This document shows, piece by piece, positions 8,649-17,523 of a DNA stretch of 64,000 nucleotides (positions are counted from its first letter, which is position 1; each line of letters begins with the position of its first letter). This DNA comes from Bradyrhizobium oligotrophicum S58. GTDB taxonomy: Bacteria > Pseudomonadota > Alphaproteobacteria > Rhizobiales > Xanthobacteraceae. A program made the position numbers and the translations under genes. The notes under the pieces are model-generated. The model was not told the origin of the DNA and made no database searches. It saw nothing but the letters and a program-made list of their open reading frames with translations. The stretch is from NCBI RefSeq assembly GCF_000344805.1, contig NC_020453.1, positions 5,985,001 to 6,049,000 of the forward strand, given 5' to 3'.

Positions 8649-8891
8649 CTACTTGGTCTCGCGGCGGCCTGTGCGTGGATTGAGTGGATCCTGCCGCTGT
8701 CGCGTGAGCCCTTCCGGCAGCACCGGTTCGGTGCCCGGCAAGGGCTCGGCGCGGACGTCGGCGCCCCACTGCTCCTGTTGGTGGGGCGTCGTCTTGTCCT
8801 TCACCTGTTGCGGCTGCGGCAGCCCGTCCTTGCTGACGGGATCATAGGCGCCGGAGCGCAGGTCGCGGGTGTCCTTGCCTGTCATGGTCAT
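8649..8891 (-). CDS. Small hydrophilic hypothetical protein
   Basis: An 80-residue protein starting MTMTGKDTRDLRSG, rich in Gln, Pro, Thr and charged residues, with no hydrophobic segment and little predicted structure. It ends in a basic stretch. The start at 8891 is preceded by GAAGG eight bases away; a second ATG at 8885 is possible. The ribosome binding site lies in the 3' arm of a strong hairpin (8894-8917). It lies downstream of dctBD on the same strand and is convergent with ridA. I do not recognise the family, but the clean start signals and different composition from shadow frames favour a real gene. Confidence 0.6.
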   Translation of the reverse strand: MTMTGKDTRDLRSGAYDPVSKDGLPQPQQVKDKTTPHQQEQWGADVRAEPLPGTEPVLPEGLTRQRQDPLNPRTGRRETK

Positions 8892-8893
8892 TC

Positions 8894-8917
8894 AACGAAC
8901 CTTCGGCAAGGTTCGTT
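8894..8917 (-). promoter_or_regulatory. Hairpin occluding the ribosome binding site of the 80-residue gene
   Basis: AACGAACCTT (8894-8903) pairs perfectly with AAGGTTCGTT (8908-8917) around a four-base loop. Read on the minus strand, the second arm contains the GAAGG ribosome binding site of the small gene starting at 8891. The stem could block translation initiation, or it could be the terminator of the dctBD transcript ending at 9023. No T-run follows, which favours the first reading slightly. Confidence 0.5.
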
Positions 8918-9022
8918 CCTCGCCTTCAACGCAGCAAGCTCGCGCCACCGATCGTAGCGATCGTCGGAGTCAGGCTCCAGAACGGCCTCCTTCCGGATAC
9001 CTGATGACACCCGGCGCGGCTC

Positions 9023-10399
9023 TCAGGAGCCCGTCCGAACCGGCGCGCCCTCGCGGATGCTGTCGACCTTGACGGCGAGCCGCTTGATCTTGTCGTACAG
9101 CGTCTGCTTCGGGATGCCCAGCAGCGCAGCGGTCGCCTGCACGTCGCCGAGCTTGCGCCGCAACGCGTCCTCGATGATCGAGCGCTCGATGTTCTCCAGC
9201 TGCCGCGGCAACGACAGCTCGGAGGATCCCGCGACCGATCGGCTGAGTGCCCTGCGATCGAGCACGCCGAGCACGAAGCGGTCGGCGACGTTGCGCAGCT
9301 CGCGCACATTGCCGGGCCACGCATAGGTCAGCAGCAGCGACATCGTCGCGTCGTCGACGATCGGCGCATCGCGCTCGAAGCGTCGGGCGGCCTCGAGCGT
9401 GAAATGCTCGAACAGGATCGGGATGTCCTCGCGCCGCTCGCGCAATGGCGGCAGCTCGATGAAGGCGACGCCGAGGCGATAATACAGATCGGCGCGGAAC
9501 AGCTTCTGCTCGCTGAGCTCGAACAAATTGGCCTTGCTGGCCGCCACCACGCGGCAATCCACCGCGACCGGTCTGTTGGAGCCGACGCGCTCGATCGAGC
9601 GGTCCTGCAGCGCCCGCAGCAGCTTCACCTGCACGCTCGGCGGCATGCTTTCGATCTCGTCGAGGAACAGCGTGCCGCCATGGGCATATTCGATCTTGCC
9701 GATCCGCTGCCTGGTGGCGCCGGTGAACGCGCCGGCCTCGTGCCCGAACAATTCGCTCTCGACGAGCGACTCCGGCAAGCCCCCGCAATTCACCGGCACG
9801 TAGTTGCCGCTGCGCCGGGCACTGTGGGCGTGCAGGCAGCGCGCGACGACGTCCTTGCCGGTGCCGGTCTCGCCATAGATCGTGACGTCGACATTCGTCG
9901 AAGCCAGGGTGGATACCAGCCGGCGCACCTCCTGGATCTGCGGCGAGCGCCCGAGCAGGCTCGCTTCGATGCCCTGGCGATCAGCAAGCGCGGAGCGCAG
10001 CGCGCGCACTTCCAGCGTCAGACGCCGCTTGTCGAGCGCGCGGCGCACCACCGAGACGAGCTGCTCGGACGAGCACGGCTTCTCGATGAAGTCATAGGCG
10101 CCGTTGCGCATCGCCTGCACCGCCATCGAGATGTCGCCATGGCCGGTGACGAGGATGACCGGCAGGTCCGGGTCGAGCCGGTGCAGCTCGGACAGCCATT
10201 CGGTGCCGCTTTTGCCGCGCAGGCGCACGTCGCTCACGACCACGAACGGCATGTCGGCGCGGACGATGGCGCCAGCAGCCTCCACCGAGGCGAACGGCGT
10301 GACCGGGAGACCGGCGAGTTCGAGCGCCTGGACGGCGCCGATGCGCACGTCGTCATCGTCCTCGACATAGATCACGCCGACCGGCTGGACAGGATTCAT
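9023..10399 (-). CDS. dctD: DctD-type sigma-54-dependent response regulator
   Basis: A 458-residue NtrC-family regulator. The receiver domain (about 8-125) has the acidic pocket EDDDD, phospho-accepting Asp57 in VVSDVRL and Lys in EKPC. The AAA+ domain (about 145-385) has Walker A GETGTGKD, the sigma-54-contacting loop GAFTGA and Walker B GGTLFLDEIES. The C-terminal Fis-type helix-turn-helix reads ATAALLGIPKQTLYDKIKRL. In rhizobia DctD, phosphorylated by DctB, activates sigma-54 transcription of the dicarboxylate permease gene. The start is ATG 10399, 13 bases after the dctB stop, with GAGGGGC before it; the longer open frame upstream only shadows dctB. Its presumed target dctA is in the same gene block. 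Confidence 0.92.
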   Translation of the reverse strand: MNPVQPVGVIYVEDDDDVRIGAVQALELAGLPVTPFASVEAAGAIVRADMPFVVVSDVRLRGKSGTEWLSELHRLDPDLPVILVTGHGDISMAVQAMRNGAYDFIEKPCSSEQLVSVVRRALDKRRLTLEVRALRSALADRQGIEASLLGRSPQIQEVRRLVSTLASTNVDVTIYGETGTGKDVVARCLHAHSARRSGNYVPVNCGGLPESLVESELFGHEAGAFTGATRQRIGKIEYAHGGTLFLDEIESMPPSVQVKLLRALQDRSIERVGSNRPVAVDCRVVAASKANLFELSEQKLFRADLYYRLGVAFIELPPLRERREDIPILFEHFTLEAARRFERDAPIVDDATMSLLLTYAWPGNVRELRNVADRFVLGVLDRRALSRSVAGSSELSLPRQLENIERSIIEDALRRKLGDVQATAALLGIPKQTLYDKIKRLAVKVDSIREGAPVRTGS

Positions 10400-10412
10400 G
10401 CGATGCCCCTCG

Positions 10413-12224
10413 TCAATCAGCCAGCGGCAGCAGCACGACGAATTCGGCGCCGGAGGGCTCGAGATTTCTCGCCTGCAGCTCGCCACCGAACGAGCGCGCG
10501 ATATGATTGGCGAGCACGAGACCAAGACCGAGTCCCTTGCCGGCGGGCTTGGTCGTGACGAACGGCTCGAACAGGCGCTGCAGGACCTCGGGCGCAATCG
10601 CGGGACCGCTGTTGCTGATGGCGACATGGCACCGCGCCGCCGGCCCGTCCTCGCGCACGGCCTGGATGTGGATCGAGCGCTGCGCGGCGCCGTCGACGGC
10701 ATCCAGCGCGTTGGCGACGATGTTGCAGAACAGCTGCTCCAGCCGGGTCTGATCGGCGGTGACGTGGAGACCCGGCGCGAGATCGATGGTCAGCTCGACG
10801 CCGCCGTCCTTGACCCGCCCACTGAGGATCTTGAGCGTCTCCGACAGCGCCTGCTCGACCGACACGGCGTCGAGCGGCTCATTCGACTTGTAGGCAAAGA
10901 CGCGCAGCTGGCTGGTCAGGCGGCCGAGCCGGCGGACCAGTTCGCCGATGCGGACGAGATTGCCGCGGACCTCGCCGATCAGCCCGCGATCGACGAACTG
11001 AATGGCATTGTCGGCGGTGGTCTGCAGCGCCGCCAGCGGCTGATTGATCTCGTGCACGAGGCCGGCCGACATCTGGCCGAGCACGGCGAGCTTGCCGGCA
11101 TGCACCAGCTCGTCCTGCGCGGCGCGCAGCTCGGCGGTGCGCTCCTGCACCCGGATCTCGAGCCTGTCATTGGCGGCCTGCAGGGCGGCCTGGCTCGCCA
11201 GCCGCTGCCTGATCTCGTTGCGGCGCTGCGCGAACAGGCCGAGCGCCAGCAGCGCTGCGATGCTGGCGAAGCCGGACAGCGCGCCGATGATGAAGGCGGT
11301 TCGCCTGACCGGCGTCTCGTCGTCGAGCAGCAGAAGCCGCCACTGCCGCCCGTTGAGCGGACGCTCGTCGACGCTGTAGTCCGCGCCGCGCCCGGTCGAC
11401 ACCCGGCCGCCGCGATCCGCGGTCTCCGTGAACGCCCAGCCCAGCGGCTCGAGGCTGGAGCTGCCATAGGGCTTCGACGTCGCGATCTCCTCGAGCGCGT
11501 CCACCGAAAGCGGCGTCAGCGGGCGCAGGCGCCATTCGTCGCGCGAGGCGAGAATGGTGACGCCGCGGGCGTCGACCAGAACCATGTCGCTGCCACGGTT
11601 GCGCCACTCGCGCTCGAAGGCATCGAGGTTGACCTTGACCACGGCGACGCCGATCGTCTGTCCCTGGCGCTTGACCGCATAGGACAGATAGTAGCCGGCG
11701 CGCGCGCTGGTGATGCCGATGCCGAAAAAGGCGCCGCGGCCGGTCGCCAGCGCCTGGCGCATATAGGGCCGGTAGGACAGGTTGCTGCCGACCGGCGTGC
11801 CCGGCTGGTCGAAGTCGGCGGCGGCGAGCGCATCACCGGCGACGCTGAGGACGTAGAGGTTGTCGGCGCCGGCCAGCAGGTTGATCGACTTCAGGTACAG
11901 GCTGACGTTCTGCTGCAGCGCACGATCATCGGGCGTGCCGAGCAGCCGGTAAACGTCGGGCGACGTCTCCAGCAGCGATGGCAGATATTCGAACCGCAGC
12001 AGGTAGCCGTCGAGCTGCGCAGCCTCGACGGCCAGCCGCTGCTGAGCCGCGGCATGCAATTGATCGAGGCCGCGGGAGAACGCGATCGCATAGCCGAGCC
12101 ACGCCGCCGCCCCGACCAGCGCGACCGCGAGCAGGCCACGAACGAGCCAACCCGCGCGGCCGGGGACCACCGCGGCGATGTCGGGCTGTCCCTCGAGGCC
12201 GATCCGGAATGGAACGTCCGTCAT
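10413..12224 (-). CDS. dctB: DctB-type C4-dicarboxylate sensor histidine kinase
   Basis: A 603-residue membrane sensor. A first transmembrane helix lies near residues 27-48, followed by a periplasmic region of about 250 residues with the double PAS/Cache pattern of DctB (YLPSLLETSPDV, NLSYRPYMRQAL, GYYLSYAV). A second transmembrane helix lies near 305-328, followed by a coiled-coil linker. The kinase core has phospho-acceptor His391 in VHEINQPLAAL, the N-box NALDA and G-box GLGLGLVLA. It would sense succinate, malate or fumarate and phosphorylate DctD. ATG 12224 directly abuts a GGAG, an unusually short spacing, so the true start could differ; no better one is evident. The gap to dctD is 13 bases. 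Confidence 0.92.
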   Translation of the reverse strand: MTDVPFRIGLEGQPDIAAVVPGRAGWLVRGLLAVALVGAAAWLGYAIAFSRGLDQLHAAAQQRLAVEAAQLDGYLLRFEYLPSLLETSPDVYRLLGTPDDRALQQNVSLYLKSINLLAGADNLYVLSVAGDALAAADFDQPGTPVGSNLSYRPYMRQALATGRGAFFGIGITSARAGYYLSYAVKRQGQTIGVAVVKVNLDAFEREWRNRGSDMVLVDARGVTILASRDEWRLRPLTPLSVDALEEIATSKPYGSSSLEPLGWAFTETADRGGRVSTGRGADYSVDERPLNGRQWRLLLLDDETPVRRTAFIIGALSGFASIAALLALGLFAQRRNEIRQRLASQAALQAANDRLEIRVQERTAELRAAQDELVHAGKLAVLGQMSAGLVHEINQPLAALQTTADNAIQFVDRGLIGEVRGNLVRIGELVRRLGRLTSQLRVFAYKSNEPLDAVSVEQALSETLKILSGRVKDGGVELTIDLAPGLHVTADQTRLEQLFCNIVANALDAVDGAAQRSIHIQAVREDGPAARCHVAISNSGPAIAPEVLQRLFEPFVTTKPAGKGLGLGLVLANHIARSFGGELQARNLEPSGAEFVVLLPLAD

Positions 12225-12421
12225 CTCCTGAACCAGGGCAATCCTCGGCGTATGATGGGGCGCCGGCCGCGCTCCAAGTCGATGTGCCGCAAGTCTAGGG
12301 TCTCGCCTGGGAATAGGCGACAGCAAAATCCGCCGCCGGGAATGCCGCAATGCAACGGGATGGCGGCCCCGTGTGGAGGAAGCAGGGCCGTTGCAAACGT
12401 CGATAGCGAGGCGGCCGCTCA

Positions 12422-13747
12422 TCAGTGCAGCTTGACGTGCGGCTCGGTGCGGCGGGTGATCAGGCGCGCCAGCGTATCCAGCGTCACCTTGGCGAAACCG
12501 TGCAGCGCGTATTCGTGCATCTTGTACAGCAACAGATACATCATCCGCGCGAACAGGCCTTCGAACACCAGATTGCCGCCGACCAGCGCGCCCATCATCG
12601 AGCCGACCGTGCTGAACTCGCCGAGCGACACCAGCGAGCCGAAATCGTGATAGCGGTAGTCCGCCAGCGGCTCGCCCCTGATGAAGCGCGGAATCTGCTT
12701 GTAGAGGTGGGAGGCCTGCTGGTGCGCCGCCTGCGCCCGCGGCGGGACGTTGCCGCGCTCGCCCCACGCGCAGGCCGAGCAGTCGCCGATCGCGAAGATC
12801 CGCTCGTCGCGCGTGGTCTGCAGGGTCTGCCTGACCACGAGCTGGTTGATGCGGTTGGTCTCGAGCCCGGCGATGTCCTTCAGGAAGTCGGGCGCCTTGA
12901 CACCAGCGGCCCAGACGATCAGCTCGGCCGGGATGACGCGGCCATCGGTAAGACTCACCTGTTGAGCCCCGACCTCGGCGACCTTGGCGCCGACCAGGAC
13001 CTCGACGCCGAGCCTTGCGAGCAGCTTCTCGGTCTCACGCGAGACCCGTTCCGGCAATGCCGGCAGCACCCTGCCCGCGGCTTCGATCAGCGTGATCTTG
13101 ATATCCTTCTCGGCATCGACCTGGTCGAGGCCATAAGCCACCACCTCCCGCGTCGTGCGATGCAGCTCTGCGGCAAGCTCCACGCCGGTCGCACCGGCGC
13201 CGATGATCGCGACCTTCAGCTGGTGCAGAGCGATCGGCGACGACTGCGAATGGGCGCGGATGCAGGCATTGATCATGCGCTCGCGAAAGCGGCTGGCGTC
13301 GCGCTGCGATTCCAGCTTGATGGCGTGATCGACGACACCGGGCGTGCCGAAATCGTTGTTCTGGCTGCCGATGGCGATGACGAGCACGTCGTAGGGGAAG
13401 GTCCGCTGCGGCGTGACCTCGCGCCCCTCCGCATCGAGATAGGGCGCCACCAGCACCTCGCGCTTGTCGCGATCCAGGCCGATCATGTCGCCGATGCGGT
13501 AGTGGAAGCCGTGCCAATAGGCCTGGGCGAGATAGTCGACCTCGTGCGCGGAGATGTCCATGCTGCCGGCGGCGATCTCATGCAGCTTCGGCTTCCACAC
13601 ATGGGTGCGGTTGCGCTCGACCAGGGTCACGTCGAGCTTGCCCTTGCGGCCGTATTTGTCGCCGAGCCTCGTCGCAAGTTCCAATCCGCCGGCACCGCCG
13701 CCGACGATCACGATTCGCGGAACACCTGACTGCGCGACGGCCATCAT
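12422..13747 (-). CDS. ndh: Type II NADH:quinone oxidoreductase (NDH-2)
   Basis: A 441-residue single-subunit flavoprotein that passes electrons from NADH to quinone at the inner membrane face without pumping protons. It has an N-terminal FAD-binding motif IVGGGAGGLELATRL, an NADH-binding motif IIGAGATGVELAAELH, the FAD-closing IFAIGDCSAC and the quinone-site helix AQAAHQQASHL. The amphipathic C-terminal part (GLFARMMYLLLYKMHEYAL) is the expected membrane anchor. Two consecutive ATGs (13747, 13744) follow GGGAGAGG. It sits 60 bases downstream of maeB on the same strand. It may dispose of NADH from the pyruvate dehydrogenase and malate route encoded next to it. Confidence 0.9.
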   Translation of the reverse strand: MMAVAQSGVPRIVIVGGGAGGLELATRLGDKYGRKGKLDVTLVERNRTHVWKPKLHEIAAGSMDISAHEVDYLAQAYWHGFHYRIGDMIGLDRDKREVLVAPYLDAEGREVTPQRTFPYDVLVIAIGSQNNDFGTPGVVDHAIKLESQRDASRFRERMINACIRAHSQSSPIALHQLKVAIIGAGATGVELAAELHRTTREVVAYGLDQVDAEKDIKITLIEAAGRVLPALPERVSRETEKLLARLGVEVLVGAKVAEVGAQQVSLTDGRVIPAELIVWAAGVKAPDFLKDIAGLETNRINQLVVRQTLQTTRDERIFAIGDCSACAWGERGNVPPRAQAAHQQASHLYKQIPRFIRGEPLADYRYHDFGSLVSLGEFSTVGSMMGALVGGNLVFEGLFARMMYLLLYKMHEYALHGFAKVTLDTLARLITRRTEPHVKLH

Positions 13748-13807
13748 CAAACCTCTCCCAGCGTGACCGTGGCACGGCGGAGTGACGCCCAGATCACTCC
13801 TGATGCA

Positions 13808-16084
13808 TCATGTCTTCGGCACCGCTGCGCCTGCCACCGCGACCGCCGCCATGTTCACGATGCGCCGGACCGTGGACGATGGCGTCAGAATGTGCGCCGG
13901 CTTGGCGGCGCCGAGCAGGATGCCTCCCACGGTGAGCCCCTGCCCTGCCGCCATCCTTAGCAGATTATACGAGATGTTGGCGGCATCGCGATTGGGCATG
14001 ACGAGCACATTCGAGGGACCCTCGAAGTCAGAATCAGGAAACTCCTGATCGAGCACTGCCTGGGACAGCGCAGCGTCGCCGCGCATCTCGCCTTCCACAA
14101 CCAATGCGGGTGCGCGTTCGTGAATGATGACCCGGGCCTGGCGCATCTTCTGCGCTTCGGGCGAGGCCGAGCTGCCGAAGCTCGAATGCGACAGCAGCGC
14201 CACGCGCGGCGTGATGCCGAAGCGCCTGACCGCAGCCGCCGCCAGCAACGCGATCTCCGCGACCTGCTCGGCATTGGGATCGGCATTGTAGTGGGTGTCG
14301 CAGATGAACAGCTGATGCTGCGGCAGGATCAGCATCTGCATCACCGCAAGCGTCCTCACGTCATCGCGCAGCCCGATCACGTTGCGAATGACGGCCAGAT
14401 GATCGGCGGTGCGGCCGACGACGCCGCACAGCATGGCGTCGCCGACACCGCGCGTGAGCAGCAGCGAGGCAAGCACCGTGGCATTGCCGCGCACCTCCGA
14501 CAGCGCCAGGCCAGCCGAAACGCCCTCGCGCTCGCGCCGGGCGTGATACAGCTCCGCGCATTCGGCATAGACGCGCTCATCCTGCGGATCGAGGATCTCG
14601 CAATCATGGCCCGGCGCGAGCCGCAGGCCGCAGGCCTTGATCTGCTCCTCGATGACGGCCGGGCGGCCGACCAGCTTCGGCCAAGCAAGCCCCTCATCGA
14701 CGATGATCTGGGCTGCACGCAGCACGCGCTCCTCTTCGCCTTCCGCCAGCAGCAGCGACTTGCCGTGCCCCTTGGCGACCGCAAACACCGGCTGCATCGC
14801 GTTGCCGGAGCGATAGACGAACCGCGCCAGCCTCGAGCGATAGTCGGCCATGTCCGCGATCGGACGCCGGGCCACGCCGGTGTCGGCCGCGGCCTTGGCG
14901 ACCGCCGGAGCAATGACCTCGATCAGGCGCGGGTCGAACGGTTTTGGAATCAGATAGTCGCGCCCGAAGCGCAGCCCCTCGCCCTTGTACGCCGCCGCAA
15001 CCACCTCCGGCACCTCGGTCATCGCGAGATCAGCCAGGGCACGAACGGTCGCCAGCTTCATCGCGTCGTTGATGGTGGTGGCGCCGCAGTCCAGCGCGCC
15101 CCTGAAGATGAAGGGAAAGCACAGCACATTGTTGATCTGGTTCGGGAAGTCCGACCGCCCGGTGCCGATGATCGCGTCGGGACGCACCGCCAGCGCATCC
15201 TGCGGCATGATCTCCGGCGTCGGATTGGCCATGGCGAAGATCAAGGGATCGCGCGCCATCCGCTTGACCATCTCCGGCTTCAGCACATTGCCGGCGGAGA
15301 GGCCGAGGAAGATGTCGGCGCCGTCGATGATGTCGTCGAGCTTGCGCGCCGACGTCTCCACCGCATAGCGCGCCTTGTTGTCGTCCATGCCCTCGGCGCG
15401 GCCGGCATAGACCACGCCGAACACGTCGCTGACGACGATGTGCTCGCGCCGCAATCCGAGGCTGACGATGAGATCGAGACAGGCGAGCGCGGCGGCGCCC
15501 GCACCCGAGCACACCAGCCTGACGTCGGCGATGTCCTTCTTGACCAGCTTCAGCCCGTTGAGGATCGCGGCCGCCACGATGATCGCGGTGCCGTGCTGAT
15601 CGTCGTGGAACACCGGAATCTTCATGCGCTCGCGCAGCTTCTGCTCGATGTAGAAGCATTCCGGCGCCTTGATGTCCTCGAGATTGATGCCGCCGAAGGT
15701 CGGCTCCATCCGTGCGATGGTGTCGATCAGCGCGTCCGGATCGGTCTCGGCGAGCTCGATGTCGAACACGTCGATGCCGGCGAATTTCTTGAACAGGCAG
15801 GCCTTGCCCTCCATCACCGGCTTGCCTGCCAGTGGTCCGATATTGCCGAGGCCGAGCACCGCGGTGCCGTTGGTGACGACCGCAACGAGGTTGCTGCGCG
15901 CCGTCAGTTCGTCCGCCTGCGACGGATCCGCAGCGATCACCAGGCATGGCTCGGCCACCCCAGGCGAATAGGCCAGCGCCAGGTCGCGCTGCGTCGCCAT
16001 CGCCTTGGTCGGCACCACGGAGATTTTTCCAGGCGCCGGCAGGCGATGATATTCGAGGGCGGCGTCTCTCAGGTCCCGGTCCAT
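13808..16084 (-). CDS. maeB: NADP-dependent malic enzyme with C-terminal phosphotransacetylase-like domain (MaeB type)
   Basis: A 758-residue two-domain protein. Residues up to about 430 are the malic enzyme ([43 protein letters not shown], cofactor motif [10 protein letters not shown]). The rest is the phosphotransacetylase-like domain ([31 protein letters not shown]), which in MaeB proteins is regulatory rather than catalytic. It decarboxylates malate to pyruvate, which the adjacent pyruvate dehydrogenase genes can use. The start is ATG 16084 with GAGGACCACG upstream; the longer frame is dctA shadow. It lies 71 bases downstream of dctA, across a hairpin. MaeB-type and NAD-preferring DME-type enzymes look alike here, so cofactor preference is uncertain. 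Confidence 0.92.
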   Translation of the reverse strand: MDRDLRDAALEYHRLPAPGKISVVPTKAMATQRDLALAYSPGVAEPCLVIAADPSQADELTARSNLVAVVTNGTAVLGLGNIGPLAGKPVMEGKACLFKKFAGIDVFDIELAETDPDALIDTIARMEPTFGGINLEDIKAPECFYIEQKLRERMKIPVFHDDQHGTAIIVAAAILNGLKLVKKDIADVRLVCSGAGAAALACLDLIVSLGLRREHIVVSDVFGVVYAGRAEGMDDNKARYAVETSARKLDDIIDGADIFLGLSAGNVLKPEMVKRMARDPLIFAMANPTPEIMPQDALAVRPDAIIGTGRSDFPNQINNVLCFPFIFRGALDCGATTINDAMKLATVRALADLAMTEVPEVVAAAYKGEGLRFGRDYLIPKPFDPRLIEVIAPAVAKAAADTGVARRPIADMADYRSRLARFVYRSGNAMQPVFAVAKGHGKSLLLAEGEEERVLRAAQIIVDEGLAWPKLVGRPAVIEEQIKACGLRLAPGHDCEILDPQDERVYAECAELYHARREREGVSAGLALSEVRGNATVLASLLLTRGVGDAMLCGVVGRTADHLAVIRNVIGLRDDVRTLAVMQMLILPQHQLFICDTHYNADPNAEQVAEIALLAAAAVRRFGITPRVALLSHSSFGSSASPEAQKMRQARVIIHERAPALVVEGEMRGDAALSQAVLDQEFPDSDFEGPSNVLVMPNRDAANISYNLLRMAAGQGLTVGGILLGAAKPAHILTPSSTVRRIVNMAAVAVAGAAVPKT

Positions 16085-16120
16085 CGTGGTCCTCGAACTC
16101 GCGTGCGTGTTGGCGGGGAG

Positions 16121-16145
16121 CCGGGACTGGCCATGCCAGTCCCGG
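16121..16145 (-). terminator. Hairpin downstream of dctA
   Basis: CCGGGACTGGC (16121-16131) and GCCAGTCCCGG (16135-16145) form a perfect 11-bp stem with a three-base loop, ten bases after the dctA stop and before the maeB start. No T-run follows on the minus strand, so it may stabilise the upstream mRNA or attenuate read-through into maeB rather than terminate fully. Confidence 0.55.
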
Positions 16146-16155
16146 ACGATCAGTG

Positions 16156-17475
16156 CTAACCGGTGGTGACGGCGACTTCGATGTCCGACGGATCGATGTC
16201 TTGATCGAGCGCGGCGCGCAGCTTGTCGCGGTCGAGCTCGCCCTCCCACCAGGCGACGATCACGCAGGCGACGCCATTGCCGCACAAATTGGTCAGCGCG
16301 CGGCACTCGCTCATGAACTTGTCGATGCCGAGCACGATCGCCATCCCCGGAACGAGTTCCGGGCGGACCGCAGCGAGCGTGCCGGCGAGCGTGATGAAGC
16401 CGGCACCGGTGATGCCCGAGGCGCCCTTGGAGGTCAGCATCGCGACCACAAGGATCGTGATCTGCTCGCCGAAGGAGAGGTGCACGTTCATCGCCTGCGC
16501 GATGAACAAGGTCGCCAGGGTCATGTAGATGTTGGTGCCGTCGAGATTGAACGAATAGCCGGTCGGAACCACGAGGCCGACGACCGGCTTGGAGCAGCCG
16601 AGGCGCTCGAGCTTCTCCATCATCTGCGGCAGCGCGCTCTCGGACGAGGAGGTGCCGAGCACGATCAGCAACTCGTCCTTGATGAACTTCAGGAACTTGA
16701 AGATCGAGAAGCCGGCGATGCGGGCGATGATGCCGAGCACGACCACGACGAAGGTGAGCGCCGTGAGATAGAACGTCGCGATCAGGCCGGCGAGGTTGCC
16801 GAGCGCCTGCGGGCCGTAGCGGCCGATGGTGAAAGCCATGGCACCGAATGCGCCGATCGGAGCGGCCTTCACGACGATGGCAATGACGCCGAAGATCGCG
16901 TGCGCCGCGTCGTCGATGAAGGCCCGCATCGTGTGGCCGCGCTCACCGAGACTCATCAGGGCGATCCCGAACAGGATCGAGAACAGCAGCACCTGCAGGA
17001 TCTCGCCTTGCGCGAACGCACCGACGACCGTGTCCGGAATGATGTGGAGTACGAAGTCGACCGACTTCATTTCGCTCGCCTGCTTGGCGTAGTTGGCGAC
17101 CGCCGCGGCGTTGCTCTGGCCCTGGAACCCGGCTCCCGGCTGGATGAAGTTGCCGACGATCAGCCCCAGCGCGAGCGCAAACGTCGAGACGATCTCGAAA
17201 TAGATCAGCGCTTTGACGGCGACGCGACCAACCTTCTTGACTTCGGAGACGTGCGCAATGCCTGAGACGACGGTGCAGAAGATGACCGGCGCGATCACCA
17301 TCTTGATCAGCTTGACGAAGCCATCGCCGAGCGCCTTGATCCACTCGTTCTTGCCGAACTCCGGCCAGAGCCAGCCGACGATGACGCCGAGCACGATGGC
17401 GACCAGGACCTGCACGTAAAGGACCCGGTAGAACGGCTTCTTCGGTGCCGCGGCGGCGGTTGTGGTTGCAGACAT
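16156..17475 (-). CDS. dctA: C4-dicarboxylate/proton symporter DctA
   Basis: A 439-residue inner-membrane carrier of the dicarboxylate/amino acid:cation symporter family, taking up succinate, fumarate and malate. Family marks are the serine-rich re-entrant loop [17 protein letters not shown], the TM7 motif [23 protein letters not shown], the second re-entrant loop with [14 protein letters not shown] and the TM8 block [16 protein letters not shown]. The start is ATG 17475 with GGGAGAGAAG upstream. Only 48 bases separate it from lpd and no sigma-54 site is in that gap, so dctA is probably expressed from the promoter before aceE or from an internal one. Most rhizobial dctA genes are instead divergent from dctBD. 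Confidence 0.93.
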   Translation of the reverse strand: MSATTTAAAAPKKPFYRVLYVQVLVAIVLGVIVGWLWPEFGKNEWIKALGDGFVKLIKMVIAPVIFCTVVSGIAHVSEVKKVGRVAVKALIYFEIVSTFALALGLIVGNFIQPGAGFQGQSNAAAVANYAKQASEMKSVDFVLHIIPDTVVGAFAQGEILQVLLFSILFGIALMSLGERGHTMRAFIDDAAHAIFGVIAIVVKAAPIGAFGAMAFTIGRYGPQALGNLAGLIATFYLTALTFVVVVLGIIARIAGFSIFKFLKFIKDELLIVLGTSSSESALPQMMEKLERLGCSKPVVGLVVPTGYSFNLDGTNIYMTLATLFIAQAMNVHLSFGEQITILVVAMLTSKGASGITGAGFITLAGTLAAVRPELVPGMAIVLGIDKFMSECRALTNLCGNGVACVIVAWWEGELDRDKLRAALDQDIDPSDIEVAVTTG

Positions 17476-17523
17476 CGTATCTTCTCTCCCTGGTCTCACT
17501 CGGTCTACGTCCGGGACGTCCGG

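Noticed and set aside
13770..13785. TGGCACG on the plus strand near the ndh start, as a sigma-54 -24 box
   Set aside because: The -12 box at the right spacing reads AGTGA, lacking the required GC, and it would point into the antisense strand of maeB.
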